NCBI GenBank assembly: GCA_900110635.1
Contig: FOEK01000002.1
Span: forward strand, 1 to 64,000
Length of the DNA: 64,000 nt
Origin: Lachnospiraceae bacterium NE2001
Lineage (GTDB): Bacteria; Bacillota; Clostridia; Lachnospirales; Lachnospiraceae
Direction: 5' to 3'
In this document: positions 26,416-35,260 of the stretch, one piece after another
Layout: every line of letters starts with the position of its first letter
How positions within the stretch are numbered: position 1 is the stretch's first letter
Translations under genes and position numbers: made by a program
The notes under the pieces: generated by a model
What the model saw: the letters and a program-made list of their open reading frames with translations, nothing else
Databases searched by the model: none
What the model was told of the DNA's origin: nothing

Positions 26416-27459
26416 TCATTCTGATGCTAGCTTTGCTTTTCTTTTTCTGATCTGAGCATAGAATGCATTTATGATCCCATCCACGTCTTTTGCTTTGATA
26501 AGCTCTGGAATCCTTCGATCATTGTCATCGTGCTTCTGGTGATACTTATGTATATTTTTTTGCAGATCCTGATCGTCGACTATTATTTCGATGGCGTTCT
26601 TTAACTCACTATCGATATTGCCAAGGGTTTCTGATAATAAGCATAGTCTGAACATTGTCCAGATAGCATACTCGCAGTAGTTAAAGGCCAGAATATCGTC
26701 GACATCACATCCCTTAAGGGCTTTTTCAAATGCTGCTGCTTCCTTCTTCCATAGCAGTGGCTGTTTTATATGCCAGGCACTGGCATAATTCTCCTGGCCA
26801 AAATGATAATAACGATACATTACCTTTTTGGTTATATATATAGAACTGCACTGGGCCATGTAGCTTATGACATAGGGGATATCCTCTATGGCACGCATGC
26901 TCTCATCAAAATATATGCTTTGTTCCTTTATCACAGAAGCCTTATATAGCTTGTTCCATACTGTCCAGAACCATCTATAGGATTTAGGGTCATCAGCATA
27001 TTCCGTCAGAAGTTTCAGCACATTTTCCCTTCCCTGAATCACTTCATCAGGGGTATCCGTGTTTATAACCAGTGTTTCTGTTCCATATCCATCTATCCAG
27101 GAGGTATTTCCTATAACCAGATCATAGCTTCCGGAACTGGCTATTTTATATAGATGCTCCAGTGAGTCGTCGTTTATCTCGTCGTCAATATCTGAGAAAT
27201 ATATATATTCTCCGGTGGCCATCTTGATTCCTGAGTTTCTGGCGGCAGATTGTCCGGCATTTTCCTGGTGAAAAACACTTATTGGGAATGTCGATGCAGA
27301 ATCTGCAGCTTTATCAAGCAGGGCCGCTGATCCGTCCTTGGATCCATCATCAATAAAGATAACCTCGAAGCTGTCAAAGCTTTGTCTGTTTAGACTGTTA
27401 AGGAATCTTTCTATATATTTATCTCCGTTATATACGGGTACAATTACTGATATTTTCAT
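26416..27459 (-). CDS. Family 2 glycosyltransferase
   Basis: A 347-residue GT-A fold protein. The start ISVIVPVYNGDKYIERFLNSL, FIDDGSKDGS, QENAGQSAARNSGI and the metal-binding FSDIDDE (DxD) are typical of GT2 enzymes that add sugars to surface polysaccharides or glycoproteins. The C-terminal half carries ED in MRAIEDIPYV, a probable catalytic base region. No membrane segment is seen. With gmhA, gmhB and hldE nearby, a heptose-containing glycan is a reasonable but unproven product. Confidence 0.88.
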   Translation of the reverse strand: MKISVIVPVYNGDKYIERFLNSLNRQSFDSFEVIFIDDGSKDGSAALLDKAADSASTFPISVFHQENAGQSAARNSGIKMATGEYIYFSDIDDEINDDSLEHLYKIASSGSYDLVIGNTSWIDGYGTETLVINTDTPDEVIQGRENVLKLLTEYADDPKSYRWFWTVWNKLYKASVIKEQSIYFDESMRAIEDIPYVISYMAQCSSIYITKKVMYRYYHFGQENYASAWHIKQPLLWKKEAAAFEKALKGCDVDDILAFNYCEYAIWTMFRLCLLSETLGNIDSELKNAIEIIVDDQDLQKNIHKYHQKHDDNDRRIPELIKAKDVDGIINAFYAQIRKRKAKLASE

Positions 27460-27469
27460 GGTATATACC

Positions 27470-28624
27470 TCATACCTTTTCGTATGGAAGGGGAGCAGCT
27501 ATCTGAATGGCGGCAGGTATTTCCTCTCCATCAAATAGTCTTCCTGAGCAATAATCACAGCTGGCCCAATAAGACCTCTTTAGGAAGTCTTTTAGTATAA
27601 GTCTAGCCTTTTCCCTGTCATCTCCCAGAGAACAGATATCTATATAGTCATCTTCAATATATGGCATAGCCTGTAGGTTCATGGCATTTGCCATAAAAGG
27701 ACAGCGGAAGAACTTGCCATCAAGGATTGTATATAGGTTTTTGGCACAGCAATTAATAAAGGTCTGTTCGATATCTTCCGACGCGCGATTTCTCTTTCTT
27801 ATGTCAGAACACTTTGCCCACATCCCGGCTTCATGAACGTCATAGATGATATGTCTTTCATCAAATGCCTGAATCATCTTGTGGATATTTCGCGATAGGT
27901 CACCGTAATCGGTGATGCAGGCTCCAACCTTTGGAGATGTCATTACGTCCAGCAGGCTGTCCTTTGGAACGATTGTGGCATTTGTATAAAATGTAATCTG
28001 GCGGATATTTTCCAGCTTGATCAATTCGGAAAGAATCTCCTGGACCTGGGTGTGCATAAAGGGCTCTCCACCGATCAGTCTTACCTCGAAGATCTCATCA
28101 AAATAAGATGAAAAAACTGTCATCCAGTGAATCAGATCCGCTGGGGCAAAGTTCTTTGGGTGTTCATAATACTGCATCAGATTGCTGCAGTCTCTGCATC
28201 GCATGGAGCATCGTTCTGTGATCTCCAGATCCACGTTTCGTAGGAAAAGTCTTTCTGGATGTAGATAGGCGTTTTGTTCTGCTATAAAGGCGTCGACCTC
28301 TATATTAGCCATATCCTTTTTCTTGGTTGCATAGTTAATATCAGGCCTCGGGCCGTCAAGTATCTCTGCAGCCAGGATATATTCTTCGCTGTTATCCAGC
28401 TTATTTATGATCTGGCCGCAGTTGGCTATGGCTATGATAAAGGTTCCCTTTATATTTGACTTACGTATCTCTTTTAAAGAAAGAATGGGTACGCCTGTCT
28501 CATAATGATCTCGCTTGATCTCTCTGTCGTCGCAGTAACAGACAACATTCCAGTTTCTGTTTAAACACTCCTGCAGAGCTGCTTCCCCCGTTGGACAGTA
28601 CCCATATATGATATAATCTGACAT
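27470..28624 (-). CDS. Radical SAM protein with N-terminal Rossmann-like domain
   Basis: A 384-residue protein. Residues 1 to about 95 resemble a nucleotide-sugar/CoA-binding-like fold (IIYGYCPTGEAALQECLNRNWNVVCYCDD). Residues about 128-330 form a radical SAM domain with CSMRCRDC (C139, C143, C146) and IGGEPFMH. The C-terminal part has cysteines (INCCAKNLY..FFRCPF and CDYCSG) that could hold a second cluster, as in SPASM/Twitch domains. It probably performs a radical modification of a sugar or peptide in the glycan pathway. It is the first gene of the reverse-strand operon of five. Confidence 0.85.
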   Translation of the reverse strand: MSDYIIYGYCPTGEAALQECLNRNWNVVCYCDDREIKRDHYETGVPILSLKEIRKSNIKGTFIIAIANCGQIINKLDNSEEYILAAEILDGPRPDINYATKKKDMANIEVDAFIAEQNAYLHPERLFLRNVDLEITERCSMRCRDCSNLMQYYEHPKNFAPADLIHWMTVFSSYFDEIFEVRLIGGEPFMHTQVQEILSELIKLENIRQITFYTNATIVPKDSLLDVMTSPKVGACITDYGDLSRNIHKMIQAFDERHIIYDVHEAGMWAKCSDIRKRNRASEDIEQTFINCCAKNLYTILDGKFFRCPFMANAMNLQAMPYIEDDYIDICSLGDDREKARLILKDFLKRSYWASCDYCSGRLFDGEEIPAAIQIAAPLPYEKV

Positions 28625-28681
28625 TTTTTTACCCCAAATGCACAGTGTAAAGTGCTAACAAAATCCTGCAGATATAATTCA

Positions 28682-28710
28682 ATTATATTTGCTTTAATTG
28701 AAAAAAACAA
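28682..28710 (-). promoter_or_regulatory. Promoter of the heptose/radical SAM operon
   Basis: On the reverse strand TTGTTT (28710-28705) and TATAAT (28687-28682) are separated by exactly 17 bases. ATGCACA (28638-28644) and TGTGCAT (28711-28717) form an inverted pair around the promoter and could be operator half-sites, though the distance is large. Confidence 0.65.
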
Positions 28711-28820
28711 TGTGCATTTTACTTGCTAAAAATGTATCTTGCCCTGTGTTTTGTTGAATCAGAAGAGGGCATCACATATAGTTATTATATTCTTGTTACT
28801 CCAGTCCTGTTTCAGTAATC

Positions 28821-28849
28821 TTGTAAATCCAGGTATGCCTTGTTATACT
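28821..28849 (+). promoter_or_regulatory. Promoter of the LytTR/DUF3021 operon
   Basis: TTGTAA (28821-28826) and TATACT (28844-28849) are separated by 17 bases. The inverted repeat that follows (28847-28875) overlaps the -10 end. Confidence 0.65.
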
Positions 28850-28875
28850 TATCATTAGTATTAAAAATGATAAGT
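28847..28875 (+). promoter_or_regulatory. Inverted repeat at the start of the LytTR transcript
   Basis: ACTTATCATT and AATGATAAGT form a perfect 10-bp inverted repeat with a 9-base gap. It spans the -10 end, the presumed RNA start and the first bases before the LytTR gene. It may be an operator, probably for autoregulation, or a 5' hairpin affecting translation. Confidence 0.5.
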
Positions 28876-28885
28876 GAGACAGGCT

Positions 28886-29335
28886 ATGGAGCTAAAAGTA
28901 AAACGTGTGCCGATTGAGGAACCGGAGGTTTTGGAGATAAGATGCCATAAGGTCACTGATGATGTGCAGGAGATCATATCTTTTGTGAAATCAAGACAGG
29001 GCCAGCTTAGTGCTGAGAAGGATGGGCAGAACGTGGAGATTCCCGTGATAGATGTATTCTATGCAGAGGCTGTGGACAACAAGGTCTTTATCTATACCTC
29101 AAAGGACTGTTACGAGGTCCGCCTCAAGATATATGAATTAGAAGAGATGATGAAGGGAAGGAGGTTTCTCAGGGTTCAGAAGGGACTGATACTGAATCTG
29201 ATGAAGGTGAAGAGTGTAAAGCCTGCTTTGAGTGGCAGATATATAGCACTTCTTAAAAACGGTGAAGAGGTGCTGATCTCGCGTAAATATGTGCCCGATC
29301 TGAAAAGTACCCTGAAGGGTGGTGATGCAGTATGA
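28886..29335 (+). CDS. LytTR-domain DNA-binding regulator
   Basis: A 149-residue stand-alone LytTR protein without a receiver domain. The DNA-binding domain (about 45-145) shows IPVIDVFYAEAVDNKVFIYTSKDCYEVRLKIYELEE and FLRVQKGLILNLMKVKSVKP. It forms the usual pair with the DUF3021 membrane protein that follows with a 4-base overlap. Such pairs are membrane-linked autoregulatory systems. I prefer ATG 28886 because the protein then starts like relatives; GTG 28874 falls in the inverted repeat. Confidence 0.88.
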   Translation: MELKVKRVPIEEPEVLEIRCHKVTDDVQEIISFVKSRQGQLSAEKDGQNVEIPVIDVFYAEAVDNKVFIYTSKDCYEVRLKIYELEEMMKGRRFLRVQKGLILNLMKVKSVKPALSGRYIALLKNGEEVLISRKYVPDLKSTLKGGDAV

Positions 29336-29769
29336 AATTAAAAGAAAAAATTGGTGAGGCATTTAGAATGTATTTTATCTTGGTTACACTGATTACAATA
29401 CTTCTTTTGGTCCTTGGAACCTTGTTTGATGGAGACAGGACCTTTAGCTATGAGGCGTTTTTATCTCCCCTCATTTATGCGGCAATTGGAGTGATACCGG
29501 TGTTCTTTTTCAATTCTGATCGGGAAGTCAGCGTGAAGGGGCTGGTGGTTCAAAGGATTATTCAGCTGCTCGTGGTTGAGGCTTCTATGCTGGGGATTGC
29601 ATTTTGGAGTAAAGGTATTGCTACTGATCGACGAGCGGTGGTTGTGGGGATAGCGGTTGGTGTGGCTTTAGTCTTTGCGTTATCACTTATTGTGGAGTAC
29701 CTTTTTGAATTATCTATCTCTCGAAAATTAAATGAGGATCTGGAGAGATTTCAAAGAGAGGAGCTTTAA
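29332..29769 (+). CDS. DUF3021 membrane protein
   Basis: A 145-residue protein with four hydrophobic segments (about 14-34, 42-60, 73-90 and 98-122) and a charged C-terminal tail, matching DUF3021. The ATG overlaps the LytTR stop codon (ATGA), so expression is coupled. In this arrangement the membrane protein probably inhibits or tunes the LytTR regulator, by analogy. Confidence 0.85.
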   Translation: MKLKEKIGEAFRMYFILVTLITILLLVLGTLFDGDRTFSYEAFLSPLIYAAIGVIPVFFFNSDREVSVKGLVVQRIIQLLVVEASMLGIAFWSKGIATDRRAVVVGIAVGVALVFALSLIVEYLFELSISRKLNEDLERFQREEL

Positions 29770-29848
29770 ATAAGGGTATTGCACCCAGAGGGGCTTGGTG
29801 CTATTATGGTCATATTTCAATTCTAGAGTATTATTAAGGAGTGACGAG

Positions 29849-30796
29849 ATGAAAACTAAAGTATTTATCGATGGAAGTGAAGGAACAACTGGACTTCGTA
29901 TTCACGAGAGATTTAAGGAGAGGGATGATATAGAGATTCTTACTATCAATCCTGAACTTAGAAAGGATCCTGAGGAGCGAAGACGTCTGATAAATGCTTC
30001 TGATATAACATTTCTTTGTCTTCCAGATGCGGCAGCTATAGAGTCTGCAACATTGGTAGATAATGAGGACACAGTTATTATTGATGCATCAACTGCACAT
30101 AGAACTCTGCCAGATTGGGCTTATGGTTTTCCTGAATTATCTAAGGAACATAGAGATAAGATCAAGAATGGAAAAAGAATCGCTGTTCCTGGTTGTTATG
30201 CCAGCGGATTTATAGGACTTGCATATCCACTGGTAAAGGGTGGCATCCTTCCTGCTGGTTATCCTGTATCAGTTTTTGCTGTTTCTGGTTACAGTGGAGG
30301 TGGAAAGAAGCTGATTGCCAGCTATGAGGAAGAGGGACGCGATGCTAAGTTTGACTCTGCTCGTATGTATGCATGGGGCCAGTCCCACAAGCATCTTAAG
30401 GAAATGAAGATTATTACAGGTCTTACCAGAGAACCTCTTTTCTGCCCTATGACAACAAATTATAACAGTGGAATGATCGTTCAGCTTCCGCTTTATACAG
30501 AAATGTTATCTGAGAAGAAAACTCCTGAAGAAATCAGAGATTATCTGGCTGATTATTATAATGGAGAAAAGTTCATCAAGGTAATGCCATTTGGTGCAGA
30601 TGTAGAAGCTGGTGGTGTTCTTTATTCTGACGCATGTGCAGGATGGGATGGAATGGAAATATTTGTTACTGGTAATGAGGAGAGAATCGTTGTTGCCAGC
30701 CGTTTCGATAACCTTGGTAAGGGAGCTTCTGGAGCTGCAATGCAGTGTATGAATATAGTTCTTGGCTGTGATGAAGCGAAGGGATTAAATCTGTAA
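29849..30796 (+). CDS. argC: N-acetyl-gamma-glutamyl-phosphate reductase, type 2
   Basis: A 315-residue ArgC of the shorter type 2 form. It reduces N-acetyl-glutamyl 5-phosphate with NADPH in arginine synthesis. Visible are the N-terminal VFIDGSEGTTGLRIHERF, the active-site PGCYASG (Cys116), and SGYSGGGK. The start is ATG 29849 with AGGAGTGA 6 to 7 bases upstream; the in-frame ATG at 29795 has no site. It stands alone, with the rest of the arginine pathway not in the window. Confidence 0.93.
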   Translation: MKTKVFIDGSEGTTGLRIHERFKERDDIEILTINPELRKDPEERRRLINASDITFLCLPDAAAIESATLVDNEDTVIIDASTAHRTLPDWAYGFPELSKEHRDKIKNGKRIAVPGCYASGFIGLAYPLVKGGILPAGYPVSVFAVSGYSGGGKKLIASYEEEGRDAKFDSARMYAWGQSHKHLKEMKIITGLTREPLFCPMTTNYNSGMIVQLPLYTEMLSEKKTPEEIRDYLADYYNGEKFIKVMPFGADVEAGGVLYSDACAGWDGMEIFVTGNEERIVVASRFDNLGKGASGAAMQCMNIVLGCDEAKGLNL

Positions 30797-30801
30797 AATA
30801 G

Positions 30802-30841
30802 TAGAGTCTGCACTTTATTCAGTGCAGACTCTATTTTATTA
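30802..30841. terminator. Rho-independent terminator after argC
   Basis: AGAGTCTGCACT pairs perfectly with AGTGCAGACTCT across a 6-base loop, followed by ATTTTATT. It also lies beyond the end of the reverse-strand gene at 30875 and could serve both. Confidence 0.85.
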
Positions 30842-30874
30842 TAGCTTGAATATTCTTAATATAGACTGGATTAA

Positions 30875-33343
30875 TTATCGTTTCATAGGAGCTTTGAAAT
30901 GCTCCTCAATCTTTCGGTCCAAAATCACATTATTTGCTCGCGTAGCTCCGTAATTATTCTCAAGCTTGGAGAGATCAGCAAGTTCTGGATCCATACGTTT
31001 TGTGTTTATCTCATTTACAACATCTGCAATTATTGGATTTACCTCCTGGCCTGGCTGCTTAGTGTATTTGGAGACGATGCTAAGTGCATCCATGGAGCTG
31101 GCAAAGGCTTCGTTACCCTTAGTGGATCTGCGTACCGTCTCCTTGCCCTTTACATATTTCTGTACCGCATTGATGACATCCAGGTTTATCTGACAGAATT
31201 CGTCATCTCTGTTTTTGCTCGGAAGCCCCTCAGTATACTCATTCATCTCAGAGGCCCGCTTAACGGTGTTATATAGATGGGTGTATTCTTTGCTTCGTCC
31301 ATTTGGAGACCTCATGGATTTAAGAAGCTTCTTCATATCTTCTATAAATTGTTGCTGCTGATCGTTTTTTATTCCGTAGAGATTCAATCTCTGTTTTTCA
31401 CCAGCTGCAATTATAGATTTTATATCCTTTGTAATACTTTCCAGGTCCTTGTTTTGATATATGGAAGCAGTATCCTTATCCAGTAGGTATATCTTTTCTA
31501 TCTGTTCGGCATTTTTATGAATATCTTTAATACTGAAAGGTTTTCCTAGCTTTTTAAGAGAGTATGCAGCGATTACTTTTGATATATTCTTTCTTTTCTC
31601 ATCATCTGTTGCACCAGCCTTTGCACCAGAATGCAGATTCATATAGGAATCATAATTTGGTTTTGGAGCTCCAGGCTTTAATGATACAGTCTTAGAGAGA
31701 TTATCAAGAAGCACATTTCTGTCAACTCCCTTTCCTGAGATGTTGCGTCCCTCATAGTATTTTTCTTCAAAATCCTTACAAACTTTTATATTATCCTTGA
31801 TCTCGTTTCCAATCTCAGTGAATTTCCTTGTATACTTGTCATAAGCGTTGAAATCACCCTGTTTTTCTGCGGAACGCATCTTCTGATATATTCTTTTCTG
31901 GTCCATTACAGAAAAAATAAGTTTATCGTAGCAATCAGTAGTAGCACAGTCATTTATTACGGAGTCACTGATGGAATCAGTCAGCTTATCCAATGACTTT
32001 GTGAAGGAATCATTCTCAAGTTTGCCAGCAGCGAAGAAGCCCTTAGATTTTCTATATTTATCCAGATAGGCAAGATTTTTCATGTCATTGCCAACAACAG
32101 TTGAGTTTAAACCGCTTTCGAATATTTTATCATTTTGATATTTAATATATTCATTTAGAGTCTGGATATCTTCTGCAATAATAGCCTTCTTGGTTGCTTC
32201 TTTACCTGTTGGTGTATTTAGTGTTCCGTTTTTTTTATGTTCATAATATAGATATGTAGCCTGTTTCGAAAAATCCGGAGCGTATTCAGCTAAATCGCCA
32301 GTTGCTTTTGACACAACAGCAGGCTCGATTGAATCAGTTGAAGGATATTCAGCGGAATATCTAAAATCGGTTCCGAGATGAGTGTATGCTTCCAGTGCTC
32401 TACGAGCATCTTTATTTTCTTCGGTAGGAGCAATACCCAGTCTTTCACCATCTTTATTGGCATTGTCAAGATGTTTAAGCAGAACCTTTGAGGTTTTTAT
32501 GGATGACTTTACAGTTTTTAAGTGAAGGTCATACTTATACTTATTTTCAAATAATCTTCTTTCGTATGCTTCAAGGTCATCCTCAGTCTTACAATTCTTT
32601 ATATTTACTAGATAATCAGGCAATTCTGTAAAAAGAGGTCCTTCTTCTTTTGGGTCTCGTGGAGAAACCTTATATCCAATAGACTGACTTGGATTTCTAT
32701 CCCCAAATAGATGATCATATTTTTTATATTTAACATATGATATGCGCTGCTTATCGCAGACTATTCCTCGTGTCTTTTCTCGATCATTTGCAAGATATTC
32801 GCCTGAATCAATACCATCGATGGTTTTATGACGAAGATTTACTATTAAGTCTCGATAAGCATCCATTACTGCATTTCCAGCAGGATCCTGCCCCAGCACT
32901 ATGGCGTGAGCAACCTTCTTTACTGTTTTAGGATCATCCTTTATCAGTTCAGTATCTGGAACCTCGCCGTTCTTGATCTTTCTTTCCCATTCATCTCTTG
33001 CTTTTCCAGAAGAAATGACAGCGTTAACAAAATGGTGGTTGAATTCTCTTATCACTTTTTTGAGAAACGGCTTATTAGCATCTTTTACCTCAGTTGTTTT
33101 GGAATTCTTAGGATTATCTGTTTCTGTAAGTTCTTTTAAAACCTCAGAGGCGGCTTGCGTTTTTTGGTAGCTGACATTCTCTGTATTACGTATGTCATTT
33201 TCTGGATCTAGTGCAAAATCCTGCATGGTCTGAAAGATCTTATCTACAAAGCCCTTAGTATCATTGTTTTTTATGAGTTCTATTAATTCCTGTTTTTCTT
33301 TCTGTTTTGCTTCGGCTGCTATATCAGCTTTACTCTTTGGCAT
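30875..33343 (-). CDS. Large charged orphan protein, 822 residues
   Basis: I do not recognise this protein. It is rich in Lys, Asp, Glu and Asn, almost entirely predicted helix with short polar linkers, and has no signal peptide, membrane segment or known enzymatic motif. It has a few scattered cysteines (for instance NDCATTDCYD). The N terminus starts MPKSKADIAAEAKQKEKQEL and the C terminus ends HFKAPMKR. AGAGAGGT lies about 8 bases before ATG 33343 on the reverse strand, and a TATAAT lies about 50 bases further upstream. It is a single-gene unit between argC and the EAL protein. Similar large lysine-rich hypotheticals exist in Lachnospiraceae, from memory only. A structural or cytoplasmic scaffold role is possible. 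Confidence 0.75.
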   Translation of the reverse strand: MPKSKADIAAEAKQKEKQELIELIKNNDTKGFVDKIFQTMQDFALDPENDIRNTENVSYQKTQAASEVLKELTETDNPKNSKTTEVKDANKPFLKKVIREFNHHFVNAVISSGKARDEWERKIKNGEVPDTELIKDDPKTVKKVAHAIVLGQDPAGNAVMDAYRDLIVNLRHKTIDGIDSGEYLANDREKTRGIVCDKQRISYVKYKKYDHLFGDRNPSQSIGYKVSPRDPKEEGPLFTELPDYLVNIKNCKTEDDLEAYERRLFENKYKYDLHLKTVKSSIKTSKVLLKHLDNANKDGERLGIAPTEENKDARRALEAYTHLGTDFRYSAEYPSTDSIEPAVVSKATGDLAEYAPDFSKQATYLYYEHKKNGTLNTPTGKEATKKAIIAEDIQTLNEYIKYQNDKIFESGLNSTVVGNDMKNLAYLDKYRKSKGFFAAGKLENDSFTKSLDKLTDSISDSVINDCATTDCYDKLIFSVMDQKRIYQKMRSAEKQGDFNAYDKYTRKFTEIGNEIKDNIKVCKDFEEKYYEGRNISGKGVDRNVLLDNLSKTVSLKPGAPKPNYDSYMNLHSGAKAGATDDEKRKNISKVIAAYSLKKLGKPFSIKDIHKNAEQIEKIYLLDKDTASIYQNKDLESITKDIKSIIAAGEKQRLNLYGIKNDQQQQFIEDMKKLLKSMRSPNGRSKEYTHLYNTVKRASEMNEYTEGLPSKNRDDEFCQINLDVINAVQKYVKGKETVRRSTKGNEAFASSMDALSIVSKYTKQPGQEVNPIIADVVNEINTKRMDPELADLSKLENNYGATRANNVILDRKIEEHFKAPMKR

Positions 33344-33521
33344 ATCATTTTACCTCTCTTTTATACCATTATTTAAAATACATAGCAGTTCTATTATAGT
33401 TAGGATGGTATCACGTAAGGCATAACAAAAGCGCAACAAAAATATATAATAGTGGTTTTTTATGTTACCGATATGTGTTACAATAAAGTATCATGAGTAT
33501 ATGATTATTAGGGGATAGCTT

Positions 33522-35198
33522 ATGGGTAGAGAAGAAGCAACTAGCAGAATGCCAGAGCGAAGAGTGAAGAAGCTTGACAGACTGTTTGAGGCATTTTCCA
33601 TAGTGGCAGAAGGCACGTATGTTTATATATGTGATATGCGTTATGATGTGTCCAGATGGTCCACTTCAGCTGTGATAACCTTTGGTCTTCCATCTGAATA
33701 TATGTATGGGGCTGGTGATATCTGGGAAGAGAAGATTCATCCAGATGATAAAGAGGCATATCGAAGAGGTATAGCTGATATATTTGAAGCTAAGTCCTCT
33801 GGACATGATATGCAGTACCGAGCTCTAAATCTAAATGGGGATTATGATGTATGTACCTGTCGAGGTACTGTTCTTTTAGATGATAGCGATAATCCTAATT
33901 ATTTTGTTGGAGTTATCCGTAATCATGGAATACAGAGTCACATTGATCCTTTGACTGGTCTTCGCAACCAGTATGGCATGATGGAGGATCTTCAGTATAA
34001 CATATCAAACCATTTTGAGATGAGATTTACCATGATCGGTATCAGTCACTTCTCGGAGTTTAATGAGGTGTATGGATATCATTTTGGTAATAAGATACTT
34101 CAGAACTTTGCCAGATATTTATACGATTATGTCGGTAATACTGGAAGCGTGTACCGACTTGATGGAACAAAGTTTGCTGTTATCAGCATGACAAAAACAT
34201 CTGAGGAAATCAGGAATCATTACGAGGAAGTCAGGAATCATTTTCGCAAGGGCTTTAAGGTTGAGGATAAGGATATTATCCTGGATTTAAATGCTGGTTT
34301 CCTTCTTGTAAATAATTTTGATATAGATCATCAGACTGTATACTCCTGCGCTAATTTCGCATATAGCGAGAGCAAGCAGCTTAAGCAGGGAGATATAGTA
34401 TTCTTTGCAGATGATCTAACAGATGAGAACAGGTTCCATCTGGAGAAGTTCCACGCAATTCGAGGCTCTATCATGCAGGGCTTTGAAGGCTTCTATCTGG
34501 TATATCAGCCGGTGGTTGATTCGGAGAAGGAGCAGCTTATCGGAGCAGAGGCACTTCTTAGATGGAAGAACGATAAATATGGACTGGTTCCACCGGATGA
34601 GTTTATTCCACTTTTGGAGAAGGATCCTTTATTCCCGGAATTAGGCGAATGGATTCTCAGGCGCGCACTTAATGATGCAAAGGAGATTCTAAAGAGGTAT
34701 CCTGATTTTGCGATAAATGTTAACCTGTCATATACGCAGCTTGAAAAACCAGATTTTGTTGATATGGTATTGAGGACTCTCGAGGTATGTGAGTATCCTG
34801 CTGAGCATCTCTGTCTTGAGATAACAGAACGCTGCAGACTGCTGGATATGGAGCTTCTGAAGAACGTAGTCGTTAACCTTCGTGGTCACGGAGTGCAGAT
34901 AGCACTTGACGATTTTGGTACAGGCTTCTCTTCAGTAGGAATAGTTAAGAATCTTCCATTTGACATAATTAAGATAGATAGAAGCTTTGTTATGCGAATA
35001 GAAGAGGATGACAAAGAGAAGGAGCTGATCGAGCACTTTGTTAATCTTGCTGCAACCTTTGGCGCCAGAGTATGTGTTGAGGGTATTGAGACAGAAGGCA
35101 TGAAGAGCATTCTTAAGAATTATCCTGTTAAGAGCTTCCAGGGTTATTACTATGCGAAGCCACTTAAACTGGAAGACTTTCTTGCTTGGAGAAGCTAG
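33522..35198 (+). CDS. PAS-GGDEF(degenerate)-EAL cyclic-di-GMP phosphodiesterase
   Basis: A 558-residue cytoplasmic signalling protein. A PAS-like domain (about 20-140) is followed by a GGDEF domain (about 145-305) whose signature reads RLDGTKFAV near 212, so cyclase activity is lost. The EAL domain (about 315-558) has AEALLRW, VNLSYTQL, LEITE, DDFGTG, IKIDRSF and VEGIET, keeping the metal and substrate residues of an active phosphodiesterase. It should hydrolyse c-di-GMP under control of the PAS domain; the degenerate GGDEF may bind GTP. It is probably monocistronic. Confidence 0.92.
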   Translation: MGREEATSRMPERRVKKLDRLFEAFSIVAEGTYVYICDMRYDVSRWSTSAVITFGLPSEYMYGAGDIWEEKIHPDDKEAYRRGIADIFEAKSSGHDMQYRALNLNGDYDVCTCRGTVLLDDSDNPNYFVGVIRNHGIQSHIDPLTGLRNQYGMMEDLQYNISNHFEMRFTMIGISHFSEFNEVYGYHFGNKILQNFARYLYDYVGNTGSVYRLDGTKFAVISMTKTSEEIRNHYEEVRNHFRKGFKVEDKDIILDLNAGFLLVNNFDIDHQTVYSCANFAYSESKQLKQGDIVFFADDLTDENRFHLEKFHAIRGSIMQGFEGFYLVYQPVVDSEKEQLIGAEALLRWKNDKYGLVPPDEFIPLLEKDPLFPELGEWILRRALNDAKEILKRYPDFAINVNLSYTQLEKPDFVDMVLRTLEVCEYPAEHLCLEITERCRLLDMELLKNVVVNLRGHGVQIALDDFGTGFSSVGIVKNLPFDIIKIDRSFVMRIEEDDKEKELIEHFVNLAATFGARVCVEGIETEGMKSILKNYPVKSFQGYYYAKPLKLEDFLAWRS

Positions 35199-35260
35199 TT
35201 TATAAGCTAGTTCATCACATTTATGATAGTGTGATAGAAAACTGAAGATGGTAGTATTAA

